43,434 nt of DNA. Source: Thiothrix lacustris DSM 21227. Its GTDB lineage: Bacteria > Pseudomonadota > Gammaproteobacteria > Thiotrichales > Thiotrichaceae. A program made the translations under genes and the position numbers. The notes below the pieces were generated by a model. It ran no database searches. It had not been told where the DNA came from and saw nothing but the letters and a program-made list of their open reading frames with translations. This document shows positions 8,178-16,680 of this stretch, piece after piece. The stretch is from the NCBI RefSeq assembly GCF_000621325.1, contig NZ_JHYQ01000031.1:1-43434 (forward strand). The letters run 5' to 3'. Numbering within the stretch: position 1 is the first letter of the stretch; each line of letters begins with the position of its first letter.

Positions 8178-8203
8178 CCGGGGTGTTTTGCTATTCACCC
8201 CGG
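8178..8203. other. Strong hairpin upstream of hflK
   Basis: ccggggtg (8178-8185) and caccccgg (8196-8203) form a perfect 8-bp stem with a 10-base loop. There is only a weak T-rich tail on the plus side (tttgtta). It sits 52 bp upstream of the hflK start, so it could be a 5' UTR structure of hflKC or the end of a lost transcript. Confidence 0.5.
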
Positions 8204-8283
8204 TTTGTTACCTGATGATTTCCAGACGAACGTCGGCTGTGCCGGGCAGGATTAGCCTTTTGCAAAGTAGGTGGGCAGATCTA

Positions 8284-8326
8284 ATGAACACTTTCCCCTG
8301 AAACTGCTCAGAATTATGAACACTTT
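8284..8326 (+). repeat. Pair of short direct repeats (atgaacacttt)
   Basis: The 11-mer atgaacacttt occurs at 8284-8294 and 8316-8326, 32 bp apart. The 297-bp gap between hflK and the CHAT gene contains no convincing gene. Repeated motifs of this sort occur at the ends of some IS elements, so a remnant is possible, but there is no transposase nearby. Confidence 0.35.
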
Positions 8327-8364
8327 GGCACTATCGAGGTCATCCCCGCATGGCGGTTTCTATT

Positions 8365-8385
8365 GTACAACCCCCCTTTTTGTAC
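8365..8385. promoter_or_regulatory. Short inverted repeat upstream of the CHAT gene
   Basis: gtacaa (8365-8370) and ttgtac (8380-8385) are inverted with a 9-base C/T-rich spacer, 38 bp before the ATG. The symmetry fits an operator or a weak hairpin in the leader; no protein can be named. Confidence 0.3.
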
Positions 8386-8423
8386 TAAACATTAAGCACG
8401 CCGAAAAATAATGCGGGGGACGC

Positions 8424-11400
8424 ATGGATTCCATCACGATCAGTGGCAAGTTAACCGGGCAAGACTTGTCATACAAAACCAGCAATGCTTACGCCGACAT
8501 TCTGACAATCACCTGCCAGCGGGAGGTGACGCTGGAAGCCGTGCGCAGCACGGGCGCAACGCTCGAACTCAAGGATGTGGCGGATGCAACGCTGGTAGAA
8601 CTCGAATTCGAGAGCGGTTTCAAACGCTGGGTGCGGGCGGGGGATTTGCAGGCGCAGACCCCGCTGACTCCCACAAGTTTTGACGTAGGCAAACAGCGCA
8701 ACACGGTCGGTCTGGTGCTGAAATACCTGCGACTGCTGCAAGTCGACCCAGTAGGCGACGCTACGCAGACATTGACCGCCCTGATGACCAAGCTGGAAAC
8801 CCGCAAGATTGCCCAGCCCGGCATATACCGTTGCGCCAACCCCGGCAAGCTCGATTTGCAACGGATCACCCAAGCGGCGGACATCGACACCACCAAGCCG
8901 GTGCTGCTGTTCCTGCACGGTACGTTTTCTAACACGGATGGCAGTTTCGGCGAACTCTGGGAATCGCGCCAAGGCTACAACGCGCCTGCGTGGTTACAGC
9001 GTTTGTTTGCCCCTTATTGCCAGCAAGTGTTCACGCTGGAACACCACACCCTCGCAGTTAGCCCGGTGCAAAATGCGCTGCAAGTGTTGCGCTTGTTGCC
9101 GCCGCATACCCGTTTGCATGTGATCAGCCATTCACGCGGCGGTCTGGTCGGGGAATTGCTGTGCCAAGGGGTGCTGAAACGCAAAACCCGCGATTCCGCC
9201 GAGCAGTTTCTGGATAGCGATGACATTTTTACCCCGGATGAACGCCAGATGTTCGCCAGCGATGCTCATCGTAGTGACCAGGAAGGCTTGCAGGAAATCG
9301 AAATCCTGCTCAAGGATAAGCAAATCCGCGTGGAGCGTTTTGCGCGGGTCGCCTGCCCTGGGCGTGGCACGGTGCTGGCGGCGGGATCTTTGGAAGATAA
9401 CCTCTCGGTCATGTTCAATGTGTTGGGTGCCATCCCCGCGCCGCGTTTCCAGCAGTTGGCGGAATGGGTGCGCATGGTGTTGATGGCGACTGCCCCCGAG
9501 CGTACCAAGCCAGACGCCTTGCCGGGGATAGAGGCCATGATGCCCGGTTCGCCCCTGATCCGTTTGTTGAATCGCCCGGATGTGCAATTGGATTCTGACC
9601 TTACCGTGATTGCCGGGGATATGAAGGCATCCAACCTGTTGGGCAGTTTCAATGCGTGGGTGATGCAGCGTTTTTTCGGCGAGGAAAACGACTTTGTGAT
9701 GAATACCGCCGGGATGTACGGCGGGGCGCGGCGGTTGCAGGGAATGCGTTTCTATCTGGATCAAAGCGATGACAGCAGTCATTTTGGTTATTTCCGCAAG
9801 GGTGAGGTGCGCGAACGCCTGATCAGTGCATTGACTCACCCGGATACTGATTTACGCTTGCGCCCGTTGCTGCCGGAAGCGCCTGTCGCACGTCCAGCGG
9901 CGCGTTCCAGCCGGGCGCAAGAGAAAGTCAAAAGCAGCACGGTGTATTTCCTGCCCGGTTTCATGGGGTCGGCCTTGCAGGTCGGCGGCAACCCGGTATG
10001 GATGGATTTGTCGACTCTTGGCTGGGGCGATTTTTCCCGGTTGGGGATGGAGAGTGCCGGGGTGCAAGCGGCTGGCGTGTTGGAAACGCCGTACCGCCCT
10101 TTGCTGGATATGCTGGACGATAACCACAAGCTGGTCGAATTTGACTACGACTGGCGGCGCTCTTACGCGGAAACAGGCCGCCGTCTGGGGGATGCGCTGG
10201 AACAGGAGCTGGATGCGGCGAAAGCGGCGGGCAACAAGCTGGTGATTCGCCTGCTAGCACATTCGAGCGGCGGCTTGGTGGCGCTGGCGATGATGAGCGA
10301 AGCACCCGCTGTGTGGCGGCGTTTGCGTGAGGAAGCCGATTGCCGCGTGGTGATGTTGGGCACGCCGTTGCAGGGCACGTATGCGGCGGTGCAAATCCTG
10401 TTGGGGAAACACCGTTTGGTGCGTTTGCTAAACCTGCTTGACGGCAGTATGGATGAGGGCGAAAACCAACGGCTGGCGCAACAATTTGCGCGTTACCCCG
10501 GTGTGCTGGAGCTGTTGCCTGCGGCGTATTTGCAGGAAGCGCGTTGGCAAGCGTTATTGGGTGATGCTTTTGCGGAATGGCCGGGGCGTGGTTTGCTGGC
10601 GGGGGCGCTTCAGGTGCGTGAGCAATGGCGGGCGCTGGAACTGGATGCTCAGCGGCTGATTTACCTGTACGGGCGTTCGTCACTGACGCCGGATGATGTG
10701 CAGGTTCAGGAGGGCGGGTGGCGTTTCCATGCCAGCGGGGAAGGTGACGGGGTGAGTTTGTGGGGCAGCCTGCCTGAGTCTGTGCCGACCTGGTTCATGC
10801 CGGTGGAACACGGGCACATGGCAAGCCACAGCGAGTATTTCCAGACCTTGCAATACTTGCTGGATGATGGCGTATCGCGTCAGTTGGAGCGGAAACCGCC
10901 AGCGATTGGCAAGGCGGGGGATCAGTGGTTGCCTGAGATTCGTAGCGAATTATTCCCGGATGAAGCTGAATTGCTGGCTGCGGCGTTGGGCTACCACACC
11001 CGCATGACGCAAGAGGAGGTACGCCCACAGGTGGAAGTACGCGTGGTGCATGGCAATCTGGAGCAAGTGGCGCACCCGGTGGTGGTGGGGCATTACGAGG
11101 GGGATTCCATTCTCAGTGCGGAAGCCTTGCTGGACAAGCGTCTGGATGGGCGCATGAGTGAATTGCACCGCATGGGTTTGTATCCGGGGTCAACGGGTAC
11201 GTCGCATGTGTTCTTGAATCCGGGTAGGAAACCGGGGGGCGCAGTCATTGTAGGGTTGGGGGAAGTCGGTAAGTTGACGCCGGGGGAGATGACCGCCAGT
11301 TTTACACGGGCGATGATGGATTATTCCCTGAAAATTCGCGAGGCGCTGGAAACCACCGCGAATACGTCGACCCCACTGCCGATTGAGGGTGACAGTGTGC

Positions 11401-13760
11401 CGGTGCATGTGGCAACTTTGCTGATCGGTACGGTGGGTGGTGGTAGCGTGACGCTGGCAGATTCGATTACCGCTATCTTGCGGGCGATTGCTCAGGCGAA
11501 TCAAGCGCTGGATAAGAGTGAGCGCGGTTTGCGTTTGCGTTTACAGGTGGTGGAATTCATCGAGTTGTATGAAGATCGTGCGGTGGAGGCGGCAAGGCTG
11601 GTACAGGATTTTGTGCTGCTACCGGAGTTCCGCAGTGATTTTGCTGTGAAGAGCCTGATGCAATGCTTGCCGGGTAAACGTCGCCGCGTGATGTACAACG
11701 ATCCGCCCGGTTGGTGGCGGCGTCTTCAGGTGGAAGCCAGTGACAGCGGCCTGAAATACATTGCCTTGACTGACAAGGCACGGGCAGAAATGGTGTTGCA
11801 GCCTACCCAGCGCAAGCTGGTTGACCAGTTCATCGACAAGGCGATTAGCTCCAGCAGTGATGACCCGGATATTGGCAAAATCTTGTTTGAATTGCTGTTG
11901 CCAGCGGCAATGAAGGAACAAGCGCCGAATGCTGAAAATCTGGTGATGGTGCTGGACAGTGCTTCATCGGCTTACCCGTGGGAGTTGCTGTACAACCGCC
12001 TTGACCACGAATCACAACCGTTGGCAGTACGTTTTGGCTTGTTGCGCCAGTTACAGGTGGGACAATATCGCCAACGAGTGGTGAATCCGGTTGACCGTTC
12101 CGCGTTGGTTATTGGCGACCCACCGGTCGGTGGGGAGTTTGTGCGTTTGCCAGCGGCTAAACACGAAGCTGAAACCGTAGCAAGCCTGCTAGAAGCGGGT
12201 GGTTTTACCAAGGTAAGACGCGAGATTGGCACAGACCCGCAATCCATTCTCAAAGCGTTGAATATTGAGGATTATCGTGTGCTACATCTGGCTGGGCATG
12301 GGGTGTATCGCTACAAGCCGGATAAGGACAGTGATCTGGAAGTTAGCGGAATGGTGTTGGGCGATGGTATTTTCCTGACCCCGGTAGAAATCGGGCAAAT
12401 GCGCAAAGTACCCGAACTGGCCTTCATCAATTGCTGCCATTTGGCGCAAATGGATTTCATGGAGGCCGACGTGCAAGCCTCCTTGACGCAGGATCGCAGT
12501 AAATTGGCGGCGAGTTTGGCGCAAGAATTAATCCGCATGGGGGTAAGAGCTATTATCGCGGCAGGCTGGGCGATTGATGATAATGCAGCCAAGGTGTTTG
12601 CGGAACAGTGTTACAACGCACTGTTACAAGGTTACCCCTTTGGTATGGCGGTCTTGATGGCGCGTCGTGAAACTTGGCAACAGTTTCCGAACGGTAATAC
12701 CTGGGGGGCGTACCAGTGTTACGGCGACCCTGATTACAAATTATTGAGCCGTCAACCCAGTAATAGCGGGGAGGACGCGACAGCGGATACTTGGCGTTTC
12801 GTTGCCGAAGTCGAGGTGGTGGCTGAATTACAGAACCTGATTAATGCTGCCGATACCGCACAGGCTGGGGATGTCGCGTGGTTGCAGGAACGCTTGCAGC
12901 AATTACATCGGGCCATTCCTGCCGAATGGCTAGGCCATGCAGAAATTTTATATGCGCTTGGTCGGGCTTATGGCAAGCTGGATATGTTCGCACTAGCGCT
13001 TGCAGCGTATGCAGCCGCTCTCGATTCGCCACAAGCCGATTATCCGGTCATTTTGCTGGAAGACAAGGTAAGCTTGCAAACTGCTTGGGCATTGGCATGG
13101 TCACAGGGCAAGGCGGATCCACCCGATGCGCGGGTGGCGGCTTCCCCAGCTGATTTGATGGCAAGCAGCCTGAAAACACTCCAGTTATTGGATGGATTGG
13201 GTAACAGCCTGCAACGTTTTGAAGAGGTGGGTAAGTTTTGGAAACGTCAGGCGTTGATGGTGACAGGACAAGAACGAGCCAATGCTTTGGAAGAAATGGA
13301 GAAAGCGTATAAGCGAGCGCATGAGTTTGCCTTGCAAGAAACCCATCGGGTGGCCGGGTATCCGCTCATCAACTGGCTGACCTGCAAGGTGGTGCGTTAC
13401 TTGCGTGGGGATGTGAAACAATTGGATCGAGCGGAGTTAAAGCACTGGCTGGAGCAGGCACGGCAATGTTCTGAAGCAGTAAACGGTACAGGAGCTTTTT
13501 GTTCGGGGATTACACGTGCGGAATACAGCTTATTGTATTACATCGTTGGCTCACGTTTAAGCGAGTCGACGCAGGTGCAAAAAGTAGTGGCGGGGTACGC
13601 ACAGGCGATCAGTTATGGAATAGCGCCTCGGCAATTACGTTTCATTAACGAGCATTTGAGTTTCTTGCGGGCGACGTTGGGTGAGTTTCAGGAAGAAAAG
13701 CGGCAATTGCAGCCGGTGGTGATGGCTCTACTGGCGATAGAGGAAAAACTATTCGTTTAA
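8424..13760 (+). CDS. Giant multidomain protein: two alpha/beta-hydrolases, M17-N-like domain, CHAT protease, TPR-like tail
   Basis: A 1778-residue protein starting at ATG 8424 (GGGGGA ribosome site). Reading order: about 1-130, no known domain; about 155-300, a lipase-like alpha/beta-hydrolase with HGTFSN (165-170) and nucleophile elbow SHSRGG (Ser237); about 505-815, a second, LCAT/PGAP1-like hydrolase with LPGFMGSAL (510-518), AHSSGG (Ser614), LGTPLQG (645-651) and a His in EHGHM (796/798); about 865-1080, a region resembling the N-terminal domain of leucyl aminopeptidases (VVVGHYEGD); about 1150-1440, a CHAT (caspase-like) domain with His1292 in HLAGHGVY and Cys1338 in INCCHLAQ; about 1460-1778, helical, TPR-like (ILYALGRAYGKLDMFALAL). 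Both serine elbows and the His/Cys dyad look intact. No signal peptide, so cytoplasmic. CHAT proteases are often effectors in immunity or cell-death systems; that role is inference here. A lipoprotein gene follows 27 bp downstream. Confidence 0.9.
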   Translation: MDSITISGKLTGQDLSYKTSNAYADILTITCQREVTLEAVRSTGATLELKDVADATLVELEFESGFKRWVRAGDLQAQTPLTPTSFDVGKQRNTVGLVLKYLRLLQVDPVGDATQTLTALMTKLETRKIAQPGIYRCANPGKLDLQRITQAADIDTTKPVLLFLHGTFSNTDGSFGELWESRQGYNAPAWLQRLFAPYCQQVFTLEHHTLAVSPVQNALQVLRLLPPHTRLHVISHSRGGLVGELLCQGVLKRKTRDSAEQFLDSDDIFTPDERQMFASDAHRSDQEGLQEIEILLKDKQIRVERFARVACPGRGTVLAAGSLEDNLSVMFNVLGAIPAPRFQQLAEWVRMVLMATAPERTKPDALPGIEAMMPGSPLIRLLNRPDVQLDSDLTVIAGDMKASNLLGSFNAWVMQRFFGEENDFVMNTAGMYGGARRLQGMRFYLDQSDDSSHFGYFRKGEVRERLISALTHPDTDLRLRPLLPEAPVARPAARSSRAQEKVKSSTVYFLPGFMGSALQVGGNPVWMDLSTLGWGDFSRLGMESAGVQAAGVLETPYRPLLDMLDDNHKLVEFDYDWRRSYAETGRRLGDALEQELDAAKAAGNKLVIRLLAHSSGGLVALAMMSEAPAVWRRLREEADCRVVMLGTPLQGTYAAVQILLGKHRLVRLLNLLDGSMDEGENQRLAQQFARYPGVLELLPAAYLQEARWQALLGDAFAEWPGRGLLAGALQVREQWRALELDAQRLIYLYGRSSLTPDDVQVQEGGWRFHASGEGDGVSLWGSLPESVPTWFMPVEHGHMASHSEYFQTLQYLLDDGVSRQLERKPPAIGKAGDQWLPEIRSELFPDEAELLAAALGYHTRMTQEEVRPQVEVRVVHGNLEQVAHPVVVGHYEGDSILSAEALLDKRLDGRMSELHRMGLYPGSTGTSHVFLNPGRKPGGAVIVGLGEVGKLTPGEMTASFTRAMMDYSLKIREALETTANTSTPLPIEGDSVPVHVATLLIGTVGGGSVTLADSITAILRAIAQANQALDKSERGLRLRLQVVEFIELYEDRAVEAARLVQDFVLLPEFRSDFAVKSLMQCLPGKRRRVMYNDPPGWWRRLQVEASDSGLKYIALTDKARAEMVLQPTQRKLVDQFIDKAISSSSDDPDIGKILFELLLPAAMKEQAPNAENLVMVLDSASSAYPWELLYNRLDHESQPLAVRFGLLRQLQVGQYRQRVVNPVDRSALVIGDPPVGGEFVRLPAAKHEAETVASLLEAGGFTKVRREIGTDPQSILKALNIEDYRVLHLAGHGVYRYKPDKDSDLEVSGMVLGDGIFLTPVEIGQMRKVPELAFINCCHLAQMDFMEADVQASLTQDRSKLAASLAQELIRMGVRAIIAAGWAIDDNAAKVFAEQCYNALLQGYPFGMAVLMARRETWQQFPNGNTWGAYQCYGDPDYKLLSRQPSNSGEDATADTWRFVAEVEVVAELQNLINAADTAQAGDVAWLQERLQQLHRAIPAEWLGHAEILYALGRAYGKLDMFALALAAYAAALDSPQADYPVILLEDKVSLQTAWALAWSQGKADPPDARVAASPADLMASSLKTLQLLDGLGNSLQRFEEVGKFWKRQALMVTGQERANALEEMEKAYKRAHEFALQETHRVAGYPLINWLTCKVVRYLRGDVKQLDRAELKHWLEQARQCSEAVNGTGAFCSGITRAEYSLLYYIVGSRLSESTQVQKVVAGYAQAISYGIAPRQLRFINEHLSFLRATLGEFQEEKRQLQPVVMALLAIEEKLFV

Positions 13761-13787
13761 ATAAGTTCCCTGATAGGCGAGGTGTTT

Positions 13788-14174
13788 GTGATAAAGACTA
13801 TAACAAAAAGTATGATGGCAAAAGGTTTGATGCTACTGGCAATGGCGTTCTGTGTAACGGCGTGTGGTACGCCAACGGCATCTTTGCCTTATGAGTCTAT
13901 CCGATTGATAGCAAAACCGTTTGCATTGCGTCCTAATGAAATACGCAATGATATGTTGTTAGAACAGCGTCTATGTGCCAACAGCAATCTGTTGATGCGC
14001 GATTGCGAAACGGTGGTGCGTAGCGAATCCCACCTGAAAGAACGTTGGCAAGATAATGTGCGTGGCAATCTGTACGATAACTTATCCGATAAATTGTTTG
14101 CTAAGAGCGGATTGTCCCACAAGACACACTGGCGCTTGAAACGTGACCGGGTGGAGTGGCAGTATAAGTTCTAA
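13788..14174 (+). CDS. Small predicted lipoprotein downstream of the CHAT gene
   Basis: A 128-residue protein with an N-terminal signal and lipobox (KGLMLLAMAFCVTACG; lipidated Cys expected in VTAC). The rest has two or three Cys and a basic C-terminus (HWRLKRDRVEWQYKF) but no domain I recognise. GTG 13788 is chosen because GAGG lies 5 bases upstream; GTG 13782 and ATG 13812 are alternatives. It follows the giant CHAT protein by 27 bp on the same strand, so co-transcription is likely and a functional link possible. Its 3' end overlaps the convergent 67-residue membrane protein by 4 bp. Envelope location is predicted from the lipobox; the function is unknown. Confidence 0.75.
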   Translation: MIKTITKSMMAKGLMLLAMAFCVTACGTPTASLPYESIRLIAKPFALRPNEIRNDMLLEQRLCANSNLLMRDCETVVRSESHLKERWQDNVRGNLYDNLSDKLFAKSGLSHKTHWRLKRDRVEWQYKF

Positions 14175-14374
14175 GCCGGTGTTGGCTGAATCAGCAGTAA
14201 TAATAACCCGACCAGCAGGTAGTACGCCGCAAATCGTATGGTTAACGGCTTTTTGAATTCTTCGGGAATGTATTCGTCTACAAACGGAAAAAAGTAGCGA
14301 ATTGTGCCAATAATCAGCGTAGTGATGCCAAATAACACCAGCACAAAACCGATGGCCGCCAGTAAACTCATCAT
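14171..14374 (-). CDS. Small membrane protein with two hydrophobic segments
   Basis: A 67-residue protein: MMSLLAAIGFVLVLFGITTLIIGTIRYFFP forms one long hydrophobic segment, a short charged middle (VDEYIPEEFKKP) follows, and the second is FAAYYLLVGLLLLLIQ. AAGGA lies about 8 bases before the ATG. It is last in a long minus-strand series, 27 bp after the DUF58 gene, so it may be co-expressed with the MoxR cluster. I do not recognise a family. Ribosome site, composition and position support a real gene. Confidence 0.65.
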   Translation of the reverse strand: MMSLLAAIGFVLVLFGITTLIIGTIRYFFPFVDEYIPEEFKKPLTIRFAAYYLLVGLLLLLIQPTPA

Positions 14375-14401
14375 GGTGTATTCCTTTGTTTTCCCAATGT
14401 C

Positions 14402-15709
14402 TTACAGTATCCCGCTGCGCTTGATATCAAGGTAATGGTTAATCAGATTAACCGATAGTGCTGCGGGCGCGACATCTAGACAACGGATACCTGTCGCACG
14501 GATGCGTTGTAAGGTTGCTTCCCGTTTTGCCAGATAATGCTGCACAGCGGCTTTGTGCAGTGCATCTTCCTGATTGTCGACTGGTTTGTCCAGCGCTTGA
14601 TCAATGGCTTGTTCACGCATACTCGCCAGCAACACCAGATGGCGCTTGCGCAAGATGTGTACCGCAGGCAGCAAGTCATCCAGATCTTCATCGCGTAAAT
14701 TGGTCAGCAGGATCACCAGGGCACGTTTTTTCTGGCGTACCAGTAATTCAGTCGCGGCCTGAGCGTAATCGGGCGCTTGGGTGGTAGGCTGCAAATCATA
14801 CAACGCATCCAGCATGTGCTGGACATTGTGTTGCCCCTTGTGGGCAGGCAACCAGCGGCTTTGCCCGGCAAAACTCCCCAACCCCACCGCATCGCCCTGA
14901 CGGAGTGCTACATAGGTCAACAGCAGAATCGCGTTCAGGGTATGGTCAAAATGCGACAGGCTGTCGTCTTTCGCTAGCATTCGATGCCCGCAATCCAGCA
15001 GGAAAATGATTTCCTGATCACGTTCATCCTGATACTCGCGGGAAATGGGGCGGCGCATCCGCGAACTGGCTTTCCAGTCGATCTGGCGCAGGCTGTCCCC
15101 GGCGCGGTATTCGCGGAGTTGGTGGAAATCTTGACCTTCACCCCGACGACGCTTTTTCATGATACCCATGTGACTGAGGTGGTGGTCGGTTGCCATCAGC
15201 GCGTATTGCGCCACGGCTGCGAAGTTGGGGTAAACCTTCACTTCAGATACCACGGGCAACTTGAGGTCATGCCACCAGAATTGCAGCGGTGAGCGTACCC
15301 GGATTTGCAGGCAAGGGAACAACAGCTTACCACGTTCGTTGGCGGTCACTTCATACAGCGGCTCGGCGAAAGTGCCGACTGCCAGCCCGATACGCAGCGG
15401 GAAACCACGGGCGCTAACTTCCAGCGGGAAATGGTCGAAAACGTCGAGGGTTAGGGGGCGCTTGCTGGTATTGTGGATCTTGAGGCGCACGCTGCGTTTC
15501 ACCCCCAGTGGCAAGGAATGGGGCACGAAGCGTTCGCCACGCGGGGCAGGTTCTGTCATCACGAGCAGCAAGTCAATGAAGACCGCCAGCAGGCTTGCCC
15601 CCACTGCCACATACCACAGGACAATCCGTTCAGGGAACACGCTGACAAGCAAGGCTATCGCCGCATTCACGCCCAGCAATTGAAAAGCACGGCGGGCGGG
15701 TAACATCAT
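14402..15709 (-). CDS. DUF58 domain protein (MoxR-associated, vWA-like)
   Basis: A 435-residue protein with two adjacent hydrophobic helices near the N-terminus (about 9-50), a beta-rich segment, and the DUF58 core near residues 190-240: GEGQDFHQLREYRAGDSLRQIDWKASSR followed by PISREYQDERDQEIIFLLDCGHRM, which starts a vWA-like fold. DUF58 proteins are partners of MoxR AAA+ ATPases and are thought to act as membrane-anchored adaptors or chaperone components for envelope or enzyme-maturation tasks. Its ATG overlaps the stop of the MoxR gene (ATGA, 15706-15709), meaning tight coupling. The specific client is unknown. Confidence 0.88.
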   Translation of the reverse strand: MMLPARRAFQLLGVNAAIALLVSVFPERIVLWYVAVGASLLAVFIDLLLVMTEPAPRGERFVPHSLPLGVKRSVRLKIHNTSKRPLTLDVFDHFPLEVSARGFPLRIGLAVGTFAEPLYEVTANERGKLLFPCLQIRVRSPLQFWWHDLKLPVVSEVKVYPNFAAVAQYALMATDHHLSHMGIMKKRRRGEGQDFHQLREYRAGDSLRQIDWKASSRMRRPISREYQDERDQEIIFLLDCGHRMLAKDDSLSHFDHTLNAILLLTYVALRQGDAVGLGSFAGQSRWLPAHKGQHNVQHMLDALYDLQPTTQAPDYAQAATELLVRQKKRALVILLTNLRDEDLDDLLPAVHILRKRHLVLLASMREQAIDQALDKPVDNQEDALHKAAVQHYLAKREATLQRIRATGIRCLDVAPAALSVNLINHYLDIKRSGIL

Positions 15710-16680
15710 CTGCGTGGTGCTTCGGTTTTGTCGAGTAGTGCTGTGAGCAAATGGTCGGCGTTATAGCCTTCCAGCTCCATTTCCGGTGACAGGGAAACAC
15801 GGTGGCGCAGGATCGGTAGGCACACTTGCTTGATGTCATCCGGGTGGACAAAATCGCGGCCTGCCAGCAAAGCATTGGCACGTGCCGCACGGATCAGCGC
15901 AATGCTGCCGCGTGGCCCTGCCCCAAAGCGCAAGCCTTGCCAGTGGCGAGTAGCGCGGGTAATACGCACCGCGTAATCCAGTACGTGAACATCCACCGCA
16001 ATGTCAGCGGTGACGGTTTGCATCGCCAGTACTTGTTCGGGGGTAGCAATGGCTTGCAGGTTGTTGAGATTGAAACGGTCGCCGATTTGCTTGTCGGTGA
16101 CAATACTGACCATTTCAGCCTCTTCTTCGAGCGCAGGGTAGTCGATGAAAACTTTCAGCAGGAAACGGTCAAGCTGGGCTTCCGGCAAGGGGTAAGTGCC
16201 TTCTTGTTCCAGCGGGTTCTGAGTGGCGAGCGTCATGAAGGGCAGGGGGACGGGTAATGACTGGCCTTCGATGGTGACTTGTTGTTCCTGCATCACTTCG
16301 AGTAAGGCAGATTGGGTTTTGGCGGGGGCGCGGTTGATTTCATCCGCCAGTAACAGGTTGGTGAACACTGGCCCCTTACGCACGTTGAAACGCTGATTCT
16401 GCATGTCGAACAGGACGTGACCGCTGATGTCGGCGGGCATCAGGTCGGGGGTGAACTGGATGCGGGCAAACTGTCCGCTGATGGTGCGGGCGAGGGCGCG
16501 TACCAGCAAGGTTTTGCCTAAGCCCGGCACACCTTCGATCAGTACGTGACCACCGGCGAGTAGCGCGATGAGGGTTTCGCGGACGACTTGTTTTTGCCCG
16601 ATCAGCGCTTTGCTTATTTCGTGGCGGATGCTGTCAGCCAGTTGGCTGGCTTGTTCAAGCGTCAGGGTTGCTGTTGTCAT
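15706..16680 (-). CDS. MoxR-family AAA+ ATPase
   Basis: A 324-residue AAA+ ATPase with Walker A GVPGLGKT (50-57), Walker B LLLADE (109-114) followed by INRAPAK, sensor-like LATQNPLEQEGTYPLPEAQLDRF and an arginine finger region, and a C-terminal lid with RFGAGPRGSIALI. This is the complete MoxR layout. Start ATG 16680 is chosen for the AAGGAAAC ribosome site; it lies 26 bp inside the 3' end of the DUF4350 gene. MoxR ATPases act as chaperones that activate or assemble proteins together with vWA/DUF58 partners, which fits the next gene. Client not identified. Confidence 0.92.
   Translation of the reverse strand: MTTATLTLEQASQLADSIRHEISKALIGQKQVVRETLIALLAGGHVLIEGVPGLGKTLLVRALARTISGQFARIQFTPDLMPADISGHVLFDMQNQRFNVRKGPVFTNLLLADEINRAPAKTQSALLEVMQEQQVTIEGQSLPVPLPFMTLATQNPLEQEGTYPLPEAQLDRFLLKVFIDYPALEEEAEMVSIVTDKQIGDRFNLNNLQAIATPEQVLAMQTVTADIAVDVHVLDYAVRITRATRHWQGLRFGAGPRGSIALIRAARANALLAGRDFVHPDDIKQVCLPILRHRVSLSPEMELEGYNADHLLTALLDKTEAPRR

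Noticed and set aside
9961-10683. 240-codon minus-strand frame opposite the CHAT giant
   Set aside because: Pro/Ala-rich, no ribosome site, lies fully antisense to a well-supported gene; a by-product of GC-rich codon use.
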